A stretch of 64,000 nucleotides of DNA. It comes from Plantago major. Taxonomy: Eukaryota; Streptophyta; Magnoliopsida; Lamiales; Plantaginaceae. Shown piece after piece: positions 34,453-46,756 of this stretch; positions within the stretch are counted from its first letter, which is position 1; each line of letters opens with the position of its first letter. Under the pieces are notes generated by a model that saw nothing but the letters and a program-made list of their open reading frames with translations, was not told the origin of the DNA and ran no database searches. The DNA is taken from the NCBI GenBank assembly GCA_026545765.1, contig CM048840.1, positions 29,020,765 through 29,084,764 on the forward strand, read 5' to 3'. The position numbers were made by a program, and so were the translations under genes.

Positions 34453-35038
34453 CCCTTCAAAATAGAACAACGCTTTACTTCCATTGGCCACCCCGAGCCA
34501 ATGGTCGTGGAAGCCACCAACAACACCATAGTCAAAATTTTGGAGAGAAGGTTGAGAACTTCCCAAGACAACGGATGATCTCGACGCGGTCCTTTGGTGC
34601 ATCGAGCACGGCCGGACGCCATACAAGAAACACCTTTCTCCACTGGTCTATGGATCCGAGGCGATCATCCTTCTAAAAGCGGTGGTGGCAACCTGAGAAT
34701 CCAAAGAATACAACCCGATTGATAATGAGATAGCAAGGATCTATGACCTTGACTCCTTGAAGACAAGCGCGATAAGGCATTGGCCAACATCCTTGATGCA
34801 AGCCATGACCGCTCGGGCCTACAATAAACGTGTCTTTCCCAAGGATATACAAGTTGGAGACTTAGTCCTCAGAAGAGCCGATATACTAAGTCATGTGGGG
34901 AAACTTAAGCCCAAGTGGGAAGGACCTTACAAAGTTACTGGGGCAAGAGTTAATGGAAGCTTTAAACTAGAAGATGGGCAAGGGCAGGCCTTGAAGAGAA
35001 CTTGGAATGCCAAGAATCTCCAAAAGTTTTACACTTAG
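34400..35038 (+). pseudogene. Integrase C-terminal part, frameshifted
   Basis: After the break the integrase core continues in other frames (LHNGAQFFGS at about 34405-34435). The C-terminal domain is open from 34757 to 35038, with ARAYNKRVFPKDIQVGDLVL and WEGPYKVTGARVNGSF, the GPY/F-type module that helps target integration, and ends FYT-stop. HNGAQF replaces the expected DNGxQF, so even a restored frame would have His in place of the catalytic Asp. The intervening stretch 34450-34757 is degenerate. Confidence 0.8.
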
Positions 35039-36914
35039 AGAAGGAGCGTGGCAACGACTGTCACCTTCCTTTATCTTGTCGATCTGTTTTTTGTGTTTGT
35101 TTTTTGAAAAGGCCTCGAAGCCCTCAAGTTGTAATTCGATTTCCGTCAAATCAATACAACTGTGATTTCATAAACATTGTTAAACATTGTTTAACTACTC
35201 GATCCGAAACTAGATCATACACTGATCCGGATCGGATCAACACGATGAAAACAGCATCCCACAAAGACGAGGGCAAATACTTTATTTAACAACAGAATGC
35301 AGAATTACAAGGCTAGGGTCCGAAGAGCCCCAATCTACCCTTTAAAAGCAAGTACCTATTCTAACTTAACCTTGATCCCCCGAACCTAGCTAAGTCCGAG
35401 CATAATTGTTCCCACATCCGAAGAGCCCCAATCTACCTTTCCAGGAACGAGCCAAAAATCTGTGGAGGTTAAAAGTACACTACCTTCGATCCGAAGGACG
35501 AATGACTCGGAACACAACAGGCTTGACAGAATGCCTTCCAACATCTCGGGCAGATCTTACACCGGACCTCGAAATACTGGAAGGGATTCTACCAAACCAA
35601 CTATGCCGACTCATCGCCCCCCGGGCACATACCACTAAAGGGTGCTTGGATGTATCGAGGCTCGTAACACGTCAGATAAAAATCCCCAAACCATCCAGCT
35701 AATCTACCTCTCCGGGGCTAAAAGTCACGAATATAGACCACAGCCCCGGAGAAAGAAGATTAGCCTGACGATCAGAGGAATTGATTGGCAAAGATTTCAG
35801 GCCTCACTCTGTACGGACCGTATCCTCGAAGATCCGAGGCTGGCTTTCCGAGCAATTTAATTTCCAAAACTCTCACCGTGAACCAACCCGGTAGACTCAA
35901 GCATCGGAGAAACCTTGGGACAAGATCACGCGAAGAGTGATGGTATAAACATGCTCACCACTCGGACTCGAGCTCCACCTTTGGTTACTATAAAAGGAGA
36001 AATGTCCTAATGAAAAGCCGCATAAAGCGGGGTATATATAGAAAGAGAGGACCAATTAGAAGCGGACACATGTCCCATATTCACGGAAATGGGCTTGGGC
36101 GAACATGGGCACTGCTCTTGACTTCCATCGCCCAACCCAATAATCCATCCATACGGACGGGCACATTGACTAAGTTACTCACTCGAACGTATCAAGCTCG
36201 GGGCTGACATAACAACATCCGAAGCAACTGTGATTCGTATAGAGTCACTCTGTACTTAATGATGATCATCTTTTCACTATCTCACAAGTCTGTATGACTC
36301 GGGATGACACACCAAGTCAACGTCCGAATCGTCACTACTTATCACGATACAAGGAAATTCTCTTTCTCGCAAGCCTTGTCACTCTAAGACGTGGCTCTGA
36401 ACCGTTCGTGATCCGGCTTATTTCTATTAAAGATTCCGATTCGGATGGGCACAATGGTTGATCGTCCCCCAAGACCCGCAAAGGAGAATTTGCATCAGGC
36501 AAATTAACGTTCTGGCGGTATGAATCTCATGGGTCCGAACCCATTATCCGAATTTACGAGAGTTGATGAGTTACTAAGCAAATACGAAATTAAACGCGCA
36601 AGAATGTAAACAGCAACATTAGTATTTCAGTGACAAAAATAGTTCCGAGCCACCAAGGGGCCCGAACCAACAACATTCATCAAGACAAGTATATGTTTAT
36701 ACAACAAAAGATGACGAGCAAAAGGGACAACACTGCTTTTAGGCCCGAAGGCACCCTACTACAAAAAACCCGGGGCATACCCCGTCTTTACTGCCTTCGC
36801 CGCTCGGACGAACTAGGTTGAGACCGAGAGGGGCCCCCCGTATCCTTCTCCGGAGGCGCTTGACCTTCTTTGGGCTGCACTGGCTAACCTCCGTTCTCCG
36901 AGCCTCAACCTCTT
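35039..36914 (+). other. Long 3' region of Tat element, proximal part
   Basis: No protein can be assigned on either strand. CCGAAGAGCCCCAATCTACC is repeated at about 35317 and 35417. A CGGGGCATACCCCG hairpin lies near 36771. On the minus strand this would be the 3' untranslated part of the antisense gene. Confidence 0.5.
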
Positions 36915-39796
36915 TCAGAAGGCGGACATCACCGCATCAAGTCTAGGTCGCGATCGGGCCACAATGAGCCCAGAAGAGTCAGCCAGTCTCGGTTGTGTTC
37001 CAAGTGATCCTCCAAAGGAACGAAAACACTGGACATAAGCACACGAGGGACGAAGGGTGGGAGATACGGACCACCATGGTTGTACTTCTTGCCCTCCGAC
37101 TCGCATCAAATTCCACAAATTCACACTTGAGCAGGTCTTCGTCCAAGACACCCTCCGGAGCAAAGTCCGATCCATCTCCATTCTTAAAGGCGGACACTCC
37201 CTCAGCCTCCAAGTCACAGTCATCCGGTATCCAACCCTTCCTCCGGCACTGGTCCACAGCTGCATCGAACCCATCTTGACGGGCCTCGTCATACTTCGAC
37301 TCGAACAAAAACTTGCAGGAGTCCGAAGCAAGGAACATGGGCAGACCTTGTCCGGACCACCAGAAGCTCTTTCAGCATCATATCCTTGAAAGTCCGAGAG
37401 ACACCCACGAACTCGTCCAAACTATCTTGGTGCACTTTCAAGTCAGTTTCCAAAGATAGGATGGCACTTTTCATCTTGGCCGTCTCCTACTAGGCCTCCT
37501 GTTTAGCAGCTATGGCCTTCTTTAGGCGCTCCGAAGTGTTGTTCAACCGGGACGTTTCAATCGCCTCGCCTTGGCCAAATCCTCTTCTAGGTAGCCTCCG
37601 ACTACCAAGGAGCATGCTTCCACAATGAAAGAAGCTAAAATGACAGATATCACAACGCGTTTAGATATCTCGAATCGCAGGAAGATAACAAAATAACCAA
37701 AACACTTACTTACCTTGCGTTGGCGGCAACCAACTCGAAATCCGCTCAACTCGGGCAAGAACCAACCGAGCAACTTCAAAGATCCGAATCCAAGGCGCCT
37801 CGCTCATCTTCCTTGCCTTTTTAGCGGAGGATTCGACCTTGAGGGCTTTTTGCTGTAGCCTTTCGATCATGGCGGGATCTCGGGACACGGATCTTGGAGG
37901 CTTCCTCGAGCCCTTAGATCCGACCACCTTACCCTTGTCCGGAGTAGGGATAGTTTGGGCCTCTTCGCCCGCAGCAGCTCTCCGAGATTCCTCCACTCGG
38001 AACACGGCAGCATTTCTTGGCTCTTCCATCGGGAGTACGGTGGAAGTCTTGATAATTGGGTCCGGAACCTTCACATCTCCTTCACAAGATTTTGTTGACG
38101 CTTCAACTCCCGCATGGTTGCCATCGTATACTCGAACCAAAAAGCTACACATCCGAATGACAGAGAGTTAAACCAAAAAGCTACACATCCGAATGACAGA
38201 GAGTTGAACCAAAAAGCTACACTTGCAGAATAAATAGACAAGCTACGGACCGAATCGGGCAACCACCCCAGATTAAAGAAGGATCACTTACTCAGGTCCT
38301 CCATATCATCACAAAAGCTGGGCTCGGACAAACCGGCTAGGTACGGAAGAGGCTGACATATCAGCCCTCGGAAGAAGTACTTTTCTGGCTCTTGACTCCG
38401 ATGGAGCGCTTGCATCCACAAAGGGATGTTCCGTGCCGGTGGCTTCCAATCTGGCAACTTGCCTCGGAAGAACTTTTTCTCAAAATGCCACGTGGGCCTC
38501 TCCTCTTCGGATCGGACGGGTTTCAATGCGGGCCGCACGAAAATATACCTCTTAAACCATTGGATTCCCAACGAGGACAGGGGGTCAACAAAAAACGTGT
38601 ACGCCTGGCGACATACGAATGAATAGAACCATGCGTTCCTATTACTTACACTTATGTTGAATAATTTACGAAAATTATCGAATGTGACCGGGATGCCTTT
38701 ATATTTACATAAGACCCCGAAGCACATCAGATTTCCGAGGGAGTTGGGGATGATCTGGTGCGGACTCAACCCCATACTGTTCAAAATCTCCAGAAACTCG
38801 GACGATACGGGTAGCCGCCACCCGCAATGGAGACTTATCTCATGGACACACATGTATCCCGGAGGCGGATTGTAGAACGCATGAGATTAAATGCAGGATG
38901 AGAATCTCCACACACTCCGGGATCTCATATCTCCTCCGGAGCTCATCCACTTCCTCGGCTCGGATGGTTGAGGCACAAGTAGGCAAAGTACCGTCCTCAT
39001 TCAACTCGCACTCCGGATCGGGGTGAGTGACCTCGTCTTTAGACCGAGGGAACTTTACTTGGAATATGTCCTCACCCTTCCTCAGCCTCTCCGGACGCTC
39101 TTCCTCAGCCATCTGCCGACTCGGCCCTGCTTGCCCAGCAGATTCCACACGGAGCATGTGAGCGGATAGCTTTACACTTTCTTCCTCTTCGGAACCAGAA
39201 TCTTGGGCCCGCACACCTTCTTCTGCCTCATCTTCCTCGGATGAGGACGCTAACTCTACGACAGTCTGAAGAGGCACAGCGACTTGCACACGATCCTCCT
39301 CACCTTCTTCGAAGATGCCCAAATTGGGAGGTGCTTCCGAGGTATCATGAACTTCCTCGATGATCGGCTCCTGCGGATCCGGAACGAACGGGACTCGATT
39401 AGGATTACTCCTAAAATTATAACCAAGGTTGCGAATTAAGGATCGAATCTCTATCGGGAGTTCGGATTCTTGGCCAGCCCGACCCGGGCGACGAGTTCCT
39501 ATAACTCGTGAACTTGTTTCTTGAGCCGCTACAATAACCTGCACATGGGACACTCGCAGGTAATCCCGACGCCTCGGAGGACCAGGATCCGGAACAACTA
39601 ACCGAAGTAAGGAACTTACCTCGGGCTCTTCCCGGCTCGGATGGGGCGCTTGTTCCACCTCCAATACTTCGTCGTCATCTACGATCTCAATTTCCTCGGA
39701 GCTATCGGTTAAAGATATCGCTTCGGAGTCATATCCCTCAGCCTCGGATCGATTTTGGCTATCACTCTCGGACATCCTAGGGAAAGGAGAAAGCAA
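36915..39796 (-). pseudogene. Antisense ORF gene (putative plant transposon protein, Transposase_28-like)
   Basis: Minus-strand gene inside the Tat element. From the ATG at 39796 a 318-codon frame gives an acidic, Ser/Glu-rich N-terminus (SLTDSSEEIEIVDDDEVLEV). A frameshift near 38890 leads to a 189-codon frame with CVHEISLHCGWRLPVSSEFL, GLSPHQIIPNSLGNL, YKGIPVTFDNFRKLF and WFKRYIFVRP, the conserved block of the plant family known as putative gypsy-type transposon protein (Pfam Transposase_28). It ends at a donor CTGA/GTAAGT (38292/38291). Further exons follow. One ends at CAAG/GTAAGT (37714) and joins in frame, over a 79-bp intron, to ASFIVEACSLVVGGYLEED (from 37634). Charged, coiled-coil-like sequence continues to about 36915. 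The protein's function is unknown. Such antisense genes are reported in Retand and related Tat elements. Confidence 0.7.
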
Positions 39797-40194
39797 TTTC
39801 GTAAGCTTTAAGATGGCAGTAAAGAGGTCGTTTATGTATATTAAAATGGTCAGTTTATAGCCAACACTACTGGCTTTCCCAGCGGTTAGTTCGAGTCGAG
39901 ACGATCTTGATTCGCGTTAGTCAACATTGAGAACGATGGAGTATTAGAACTATAATACACATCATAAGCATGCATCCGAGCCAACGGAAGATGAAAGACA
40001 ACACGAGAATTTAATCATAAGGCGAGACAAGTGAACTTACTTGGACTCGGATGGTTGAATAGAAATGTCTGGATTTTATGCGAGATTACACGTTTGAACC
40101 TCTTGATTGCTCGCTTCGAACGTTGGACGCCGCTCGGATATACTTAGAATGAAAATTCTCTCTAACGGTGAGAAATGAAGACTGCCAACCCCTC

Positions 40195-40202
40195 TATTTA
40201 TA
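40195..40202 (-). promoter_or_regulatory. TATA box for the antisense gene
   Basis: Minus strand CTCTATAAATAGAGGGG, a strong TATA box about 400 bp upstream of the antisense ATG (39796) and pointing towards it. The core lies in a short palindrome (CCTCTATTTATAGAGG). Confidence 0.6.
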
Positions 40203-40830
40203 GAGGGCCATATTTGGAACACCAACCGTCACGATTTTTCGGGATTAAATCTCAATCGAAGATCAAGGTTTATCCAACGGCATACTATAATTATACCAAG
40301 TGAAATGACGAATTGGTACAACAAATTTACTTCGAGGATAGACGAATACAACAACTATCCCACTCTCGGGCAGCAGACAACACGAGAGTTCCAGATTATC
40401 CTCTTCTCGGACGCCTAGCGGCTTATCAGTCCAACATAATTTGCCCACACAAGGAACCTCGTATACTCGAGCGATTACCCTTCGGACCTTCCCGTAACCA
40501 CAGAGGTTGATTCGGACGGGACACGCACCTACGGTCCGCCACCGTAGCTCATCAAAGGTACACTACCGATGTTCGGAGCCCAAACTTGGTCTCGCTTACA
40601 AATACCCTTTTTTCTTTTCTTTTTCACTTCGTTGCCCTTCGGACCCAGCCCCTCTGATGGCAACGGTGTTTTAGAAAAAGAAAAGGGGGGGGGGGGGGAG
40701 AGACTAAGTCAGTGGCCACACGAAGTACGAACTACACCTTTTTTTTTAACTCATTAGGACGGATTGGACTAAAGGAACAGATACTTCCCAAAACTAATAG
40801 TTTCACAACTATCTTCTACTAAGATACTCG

Positions 40831-40847
40831 AAAACTAGGGGGACATA
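40831..40847 (+). promoter_or_regulatory. Polypurine tract of Tat/Retand element
   Basis: AAAACTAGGGGGACATA directly before the 3' LTR; primes plus-strand synthesis. Confidence 0.8.
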
Positions 40848-41746
40848 TGTTGATACGAAAATATGTCCGATCCGTCATAAAGGACCTAGGAACGAATCCT
40901 AAGGCATCCTAAGTCATCCATGGGATCCGAGTCACTATAGTCCGAGTCAATGGTCCGATTCGGTTCGACCAACCATGGTCCGACCCACCTTAGAAGAAAG
41001 GAACAAAGGATCTGGAGCCTGTGAGGTCCGACTCAGGGATTTAGGTTCGACCCATCAAGGTCCGAACCACCTTGGAACAAGAAGACAAGTACTCAAACAG
41101 CACTGTCTCTGACCCAAGCCCTCCGACCCGGACGATTACTCGGATCCAGCATGACAATCTCATAAAGCAACCAAGCAAATAGGCACCAAAGAGTGAGATG
41201 TCCGAACCTAGGTACTCCGAATCGGAAGAGTTAGACAGTGATAACTTCCTCGATAAATGACCAATATGGTCCGACCAGCGGACCCTCTCTCGAACAGGAT
41301 CTCGGCAGACCTAGTCAAATCCTCTACAAGCCTTCCAACAATGACTAATCTACCCCTGAAGACCAAAATTGGCATGGGCTAAGCTTCATTGTTGGGTCAT
41401 GGGCCTAATACTTGTCTTGGTGGCTCAATCATGGCCGTACACATGGCGCAATCCTAGCAAGCCCTCCATTTTGATGATAACCTATAAATAGGCACACATC
41501 CCCACAAGATCAAGTAAGTCACATTGCCATCCTATTATCTTCTACTACACAGAGTCGATCTTCAGTCGCTCTTGAGTAAAGTCTCAAATCCGGTTTGACA
41601 CTTAGCAAACCGGATCCTAACCCCCCCCCCCCCCCCCCTTTCCAAGTTACTTGTGCAGGATTTCACCCGTTGCCTCTTATGGATACGGATAAGTGAAGGA
41701 AAGCAAGACAAACTCATTAAGTGTTTGGGGAGTTCTACGCCCAACA
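40848..41746 (+). repeat. 3' LTR of Tat/Retand element
   Basis: TGTTGATACG ... GCCCAACA, followed by AGTAC. TATAAATA at 41483. The C-run is 18 long (41621-41638) against 13 in the 5' LTR. Confidence 0.9.
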
Positions 41747-41751
41747 AGTAC

Positions 41752-41965
41752 ATAGTTTCTGAAGATTCTAAATTTCTAATCTTAGATAGTAGTATGATTT
41801 TTACCGCTTCGGTAAGGTGACTAAGGTCGTTCTATCCTCCTATTTTACTGTTTATCGAGATTTCCTTGTTATTATCGGATTTGTTCGGTGTTACTAGTGA
41901 GAAATATCTACCTTTTTTGAATTTGTAGGTTTCGATTGATTGCTTGCATTATCCGCATATCTATT
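41752..41965. repeat. Distal flank of segment copy C
   Basis: Continues the sequence interrupted at 28051 (matches 13275-13489). It ends in CTATT, a mutated form of the CTATG target duplication. Confidence 0.8.
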
Positions 41966-42469
41966 TGTTGAGGGTAAGATCCCCCAACTACTTAGAGATT
42001 ATTCGACCTCACGGGTAATGGACAAGGTAAGAAGCTCCGTACTGTGTAAGAACCAGTGTGTGAGAGCCTGCGACCCTTGAGCTCGGTAAGACCCGGTTTG
42101 CTAAGTGTCAAACCGGTTGGAGACTTTACTCAAGAGAGACTGAAGATCTGCTCTGTATAATAGTTGAGAAGGTAAGAGTCTAGGAAGAAGGCTTGACTTA
42201 TTTTGCATTATGAGGATATGTGCATATTTATAGGTTTCCCTTGAGAAAGGGAGGACTCACAAGATCGCGCCAAGTGTACGTCCCAGATTGCGCCAACAAT
42301 GCTCTATAGGTTGGTTTGGTTAGGACGTCCCGTATAGGACTGTAGTCCGATAGAGCGGTTAGGACGTCCCGCTTAGGATAGTAGTCCGATAGAGCGGTTA
42401 GGACATCCCACTTAGGACTGTAGTCCGATAGAGCGGTTAGGACGTCATGGAAATATTTCTGTATCAACA
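41966..42469 (-). repeat. 3' LTR of non-autonomous element, copy 2
   Basis: TGTTGAGGG ... ATCAACA, with three 39-bp palindromic repeats at about 42322-42445 (GGACTGTAGTCC cores). The PPT AACTAGGGGGACATA follows on the minus strand at 42470-42485. Confidence 0.85.
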
Positions 42470-42485
42470 TATGTCCCCCTAGTTT

Positions 42486-45400
42486 CCAACTATCTTAGTA
42501 GAAGATAGTTGTGGAACTATAGTGTCCGGGGAGCTTAGAATGCCTTTGGCGCCTTGGTCATATTTCTGTATCAACATATGTCCCCCAAGTTTCCAAGTAT
42601 TTTAGTAGAAGATAGTTGTGGAACTATATAGTATCCGGGGAGCTTCTTTGTGCGATCGATCTTGTGAGCTTTGAAAATTTTCCTTATCCGTGTCCTCTCT
42701 TGTCTTTCCCCTATCTCTTCCACTTCGCCAGATAGTCTGAGACGGGACATCTCGGACTGTAGGAAAAGAGGTATTTGTAGCGAGATAGGGTCAAACGTGA
42801 AGGCTTAGCACTTTGGAAAATTTTGTCCCTCGGATGTGCGGATCCGAGGTGCCATGCCGGCTAAATTTTTCCTTGTAGATCTTGTCACTCGGATGTCGGA
42901 TCCGAACTTCGAACTTTTTTTTATTTTTTTTTACCAAAAATGATATGTCGGGCTCGGTTGGCGTTGCACCGGATGTCGTGATGCGGAGTGTGGAAGGGCC
43001 TTTGTTTAAGGTTGGGCCTACCTAACTTGATTTGGCATGTAGTGGTGTACTTCTTTGCCTTCCTATTTAAATGCATTCTTCCATTTGCATAGAGTATATG
43101 AAATAATGTCGATATGGGCGATGAGTGGACCAATCACGTAGTGAACCAGACTCTAACTGCAGAATCACGTGGGTGAGAGGAAAGGAAGGCAGTAGCTAGT
43201 TTTTTAGCCACTTATTATTCTTTCTTCTTGAATTCTCCTCGCTTTCCAATAGTGTGACTAGTGTTGCTTTACAGTTGCCTTAGCTCCATTTCGAGCTTTC
43301 AAGTTCCGAATCTGCTTCTTGTCTCTATTCGGTCAGATTTGTTTCGTCCACAGCCTTATGCTTTAGTCGGAAGCTCAATTCCGTTCTGAGGCGGGTCTCA
43401 GTCCGAAGTTGCTACTCAGATTTCCAAATTCGAGTTGTGTTCCGGTTGCGAGATTTGTTCGGGCTTTGAATCCGCCACACTCTCTTGTTTATGTCCAAGC
43501 CCGGTCTCTGTTAAGCGGATTGGCTCCGGATCTGTTCAAGTTCGAGATTTCTATTCTCAGTTGCAGTTTCGGTTGCTCCATTATATTGTTCGAATTTTGC
43601 TGAGTTCCGAGGCGAGTCTTAAAACCGCCGCCTCCACTTCCCGAATTGATTGGCTTGACGGAGAGGGAGGTGGGAGCTGAGACTCGAGGTGTAGCAGGAG
43701 GTGAGAGGCACAGAAGGAGATATGAGGTTGCAACTTAACTCCGATCTGGATCTGTTCCGTCCCGAGGTGGGTCTTAGTCCGAGATTGCAACTTGGAGTTC
43801 CGAATTCGATTTCTGTTCCGGTGAAGTAATTCCCGTCGATATGAGGTTGACGGTGGTTCCGTATTGATATTTTCATAGCCATTTGTGCAGTCCGAAGTTA
43901 TTGTTCTTGTTGTTCGAGGCGACAATCTTATTTTTACGAAATTGTGCCACCGATTCGGATCTGCCATAGTACCGAAGCAATGCTCTGCTCCTGTTTGCGT
44001 CTGTTTAAATCTTTGATATGTTAGTGACTTCGGGCTCTGTTCTAGTCCGAGCCCGTTGTTCACCATGCTCGAGTTCTGTATCTAGTCATGGTTTCGGATC
44101 AACTCGGACTAAATTCAACAACCGCCGTGCTCATATTTCGGATTTGCAATTCCTGGTCAAGGGGATATAGTCCGGATTTGCTTTTTCTTGCTCGAGCTTG
44201 CGGTCTCACTATTCACCCGCTCTCCACATCCCAAAGACTTGAGGCGGAGGCGAGGAGCAGAGGTGGGGCGGAAAAAGGGGCAAGCTTGTATATCGACCTT
44301 GCTGTCTTCTCTGACTTGTTTTGTGGAGTTTCGTCCCGATGTTGTTCTCAGTTCCGAGATCTTGATCGATGTTAGTCTGGGTCTGCTGCTCACAGCTCGA
44401 GACGACTGTTGTCTATATGCTCCTCCGTCTTTTCTAATATCCGGATCTTGATGCTTTTGTACTTGGACTTCGCGGATTTTGTCCGAAGCCAAGATACGGA
44501 TTCTACTGTTCCGGTCGTGCTCAATCCGAGCTTCTTCTCTATTTTTAGTTCGGAACTGATGCTTCATCACCTTTAGTTTGAAGCAGCATTTTGTTTGCTC
44601 TGAATCTCAGTTTGACCAGAATGGGCTCTTGTTCGGCTTGCCGCTGCTGTTCGAGGTTCCGTACTGTTCATAGCTTCAGTTCCGGATTCTTTATTTTGTT
44701 CGAGTTCAGCTTTTCTGGGCCATCAAGCTCGAGGCTTGTGCTGTCCGGAGCTCCTCTTCGTTGTTGAAGTCCGAAGCCGTGTAGTCCGAGGAACTTTTAG
44801 CTGTTGCTCGAATTAGTGAGTTTTGAGGTAGGAGTCAGATTCGAATCTGCTATAGGTCCGAGTTTCCTACAGTAGGCTGTTCAGTCCGAAGTCACTGTCC
44901 CGGGTAAACTGTTCCGAGACGTGTCTAAATTTTGGATCTGTTCTGGCTGCTCAGTTCGGAGCTCAGTCCGGATCTCTTATTTGCTCCATTTCGGCCGTCG
45001 TGAGCTTGGTCCAGATCCATTACTCAGTCCGGAGCTGCCTCGGGCTTATTATTGCCGGTCCGGAGTTGAGCTAACTCTTTTGCTTTTTATTCAACACTTG
45101 TAATTCTCAAGAGTGTTGTTGTTGTTGTTTGAAGCGTCTTCATGTTCGATGTTGGAGTTTGTGCTTGCTGTTGTTCTTGTCCGAAGCGAGCTGTTAGAAC
45201 TTGCAGCTTCTTGTCCGAGTCTCACAGTCCGAAGCTAATTTTCAGTTCGGATCCCTGTGCTTTAGTTTGGATTTGAGACGTCTAATAGTCCTTTCTGATC
45301 CGAGTCTCGCTCTAAGTTTGCTATAGTTCGGACCTCCTTTGTTTGCTACAGTTCGTATATGCTTCTACGGATTGCTACAGTAAGTCCGTAGCTACAGTAA

Positions 45401-46756
45401 CTTTTTTTTTTTTTTTTTTGGACTTTGCAGATCTTGTCCGAAGCTAGGATACGGATCCGAGCCTCTTCTCTGTTTGCAGTTCGGAACTGTTGCTCTGTCA
45501 CCTCTATTCATAAGCAGCACTTTGCTGTTTGTGTTGTTCCGAGTTTAGTTAACTGTTTTGCTCCGAAGATAACTTTCTATTCAACACTTGTAATGTTCAA
45601 GATTGTTGCTATCCTTTGGATATGTGTAGGACTCAACATGATGCGTCAGTTCCACCTTTATTTCATACAAACAGAGTGAAGTTGTCCGAATGCTTGTTTG
45701 AAAATGTCTTCTTTTTGTCTATTTTTGTAGCTCCTGCAAACTTTGCTTTTGAAACTTTGGACTTGGCGTCCGCAAAAATTGTCAACATTCACATATGATG
45801 TCTTTGGACAACTTATCCATCAGTAAGAGCGATGGCTTGTGATCTCCAAAACAACATGTGTTTATGGATGGTCCGAGAGAGGTCGTCTAAACGGTCGACA
45901 GTCCGTGTAAGTGGATAACTCATCCATCCGTAAGAGGGATGGGGTGTTTCTTTTTATGACAATCAGTTTTTCGGGATGGTCCGAAGGAGGACATCCGAGT
46001 CCGTGTGAGTGGATAACTCATCCATCCGTAAGAGGGGTGGGGTGTTATCTTTTTAAACAACCGGTGTTGTGGGATGGTCCGAAGGAGGACATCCGAACGG
46101 ACGAGAGTCCGTGTTATGCCGAGACGGTCGGGCTTATATTGAAGTACTTATGCCTAGACAGTCGGGCTTATGTTGAAGTACTTATGCCGAGGCGTTCGGG
46201 CTTATATAATTTCGTGGGTGTCGGACCCCTTATTAATCGGAAACATGTCCTTGACGAATCATGTACGCTTGTATAGTAATTGAAGCATTGATGAATGATG
46301 TGTGCGTGTATGATGAATGCATGAATGAATGATGCAATGAATGTGAATGTATGGTAAATGATGATTTCAAGTTAAGTCAGAATACTTACTTTTTCATCGA
46401 AAACTGTAGAGCATTATTTTCGGTTCTCCGTTTTAAGAGAAGCCAGCGAAAATGGAGATCGGAATTCGAAATAAAAAAATCCCAACCTTTGAAAGTATCT
46501 CCTAGCTCTTAAGCTTATGGAGTTGGCCTCACTTTTGCTTGTGCAGCTAAAGGTGTAAGATGCTTGTCCTAGCCACTCTGGTGGTAGGAGACTTGCCCTG
46601 GCTACTTTGGCGTTGGAGACGGTCCTAGCCACTTTGGCGGTAGGAGGCTATCCTAGCCAAATTGGTAGCAAGTGTCGGATGTTTGTAGGACAATGAGTGT
46701 CTTACTTAGTTGGTCCGGAGGATGTAGTTTGACCTTAGGACACGATCTCTAATACA
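42486..46756. other. Non-coding interior of non-autonomous element, copy 2
   Basis: No recognisable genes. Near its start (42562-42590) there is a second short copy of LTR end plus PPT. The rest aligns with 14077-18169 but retains many CCG, CAG and CTG triplets that are changed or missing there. Confidence 0.6.

Larger units (their letters stand above)
28052..41746 (+). mobile_element. Ty3/gypsy Tat/Retand-type LTR retrotransposon, full length
   Basis: 13,695 bp with 0.9-kb LTRs, target duplication AGTAC (28047-28051 and 41747-41751), PBS, PPT, gag, protease, RT, Ty3 RNase H, a second RNase H, integrase, and a long 3' region with an antisense gene. The second RNase H before integrase, the large size and the antisense gene are marks of the Tat lineage. 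Several frameshifts in gag-pol mean that, as written, it is not autonomous. Confidence 0.9.
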
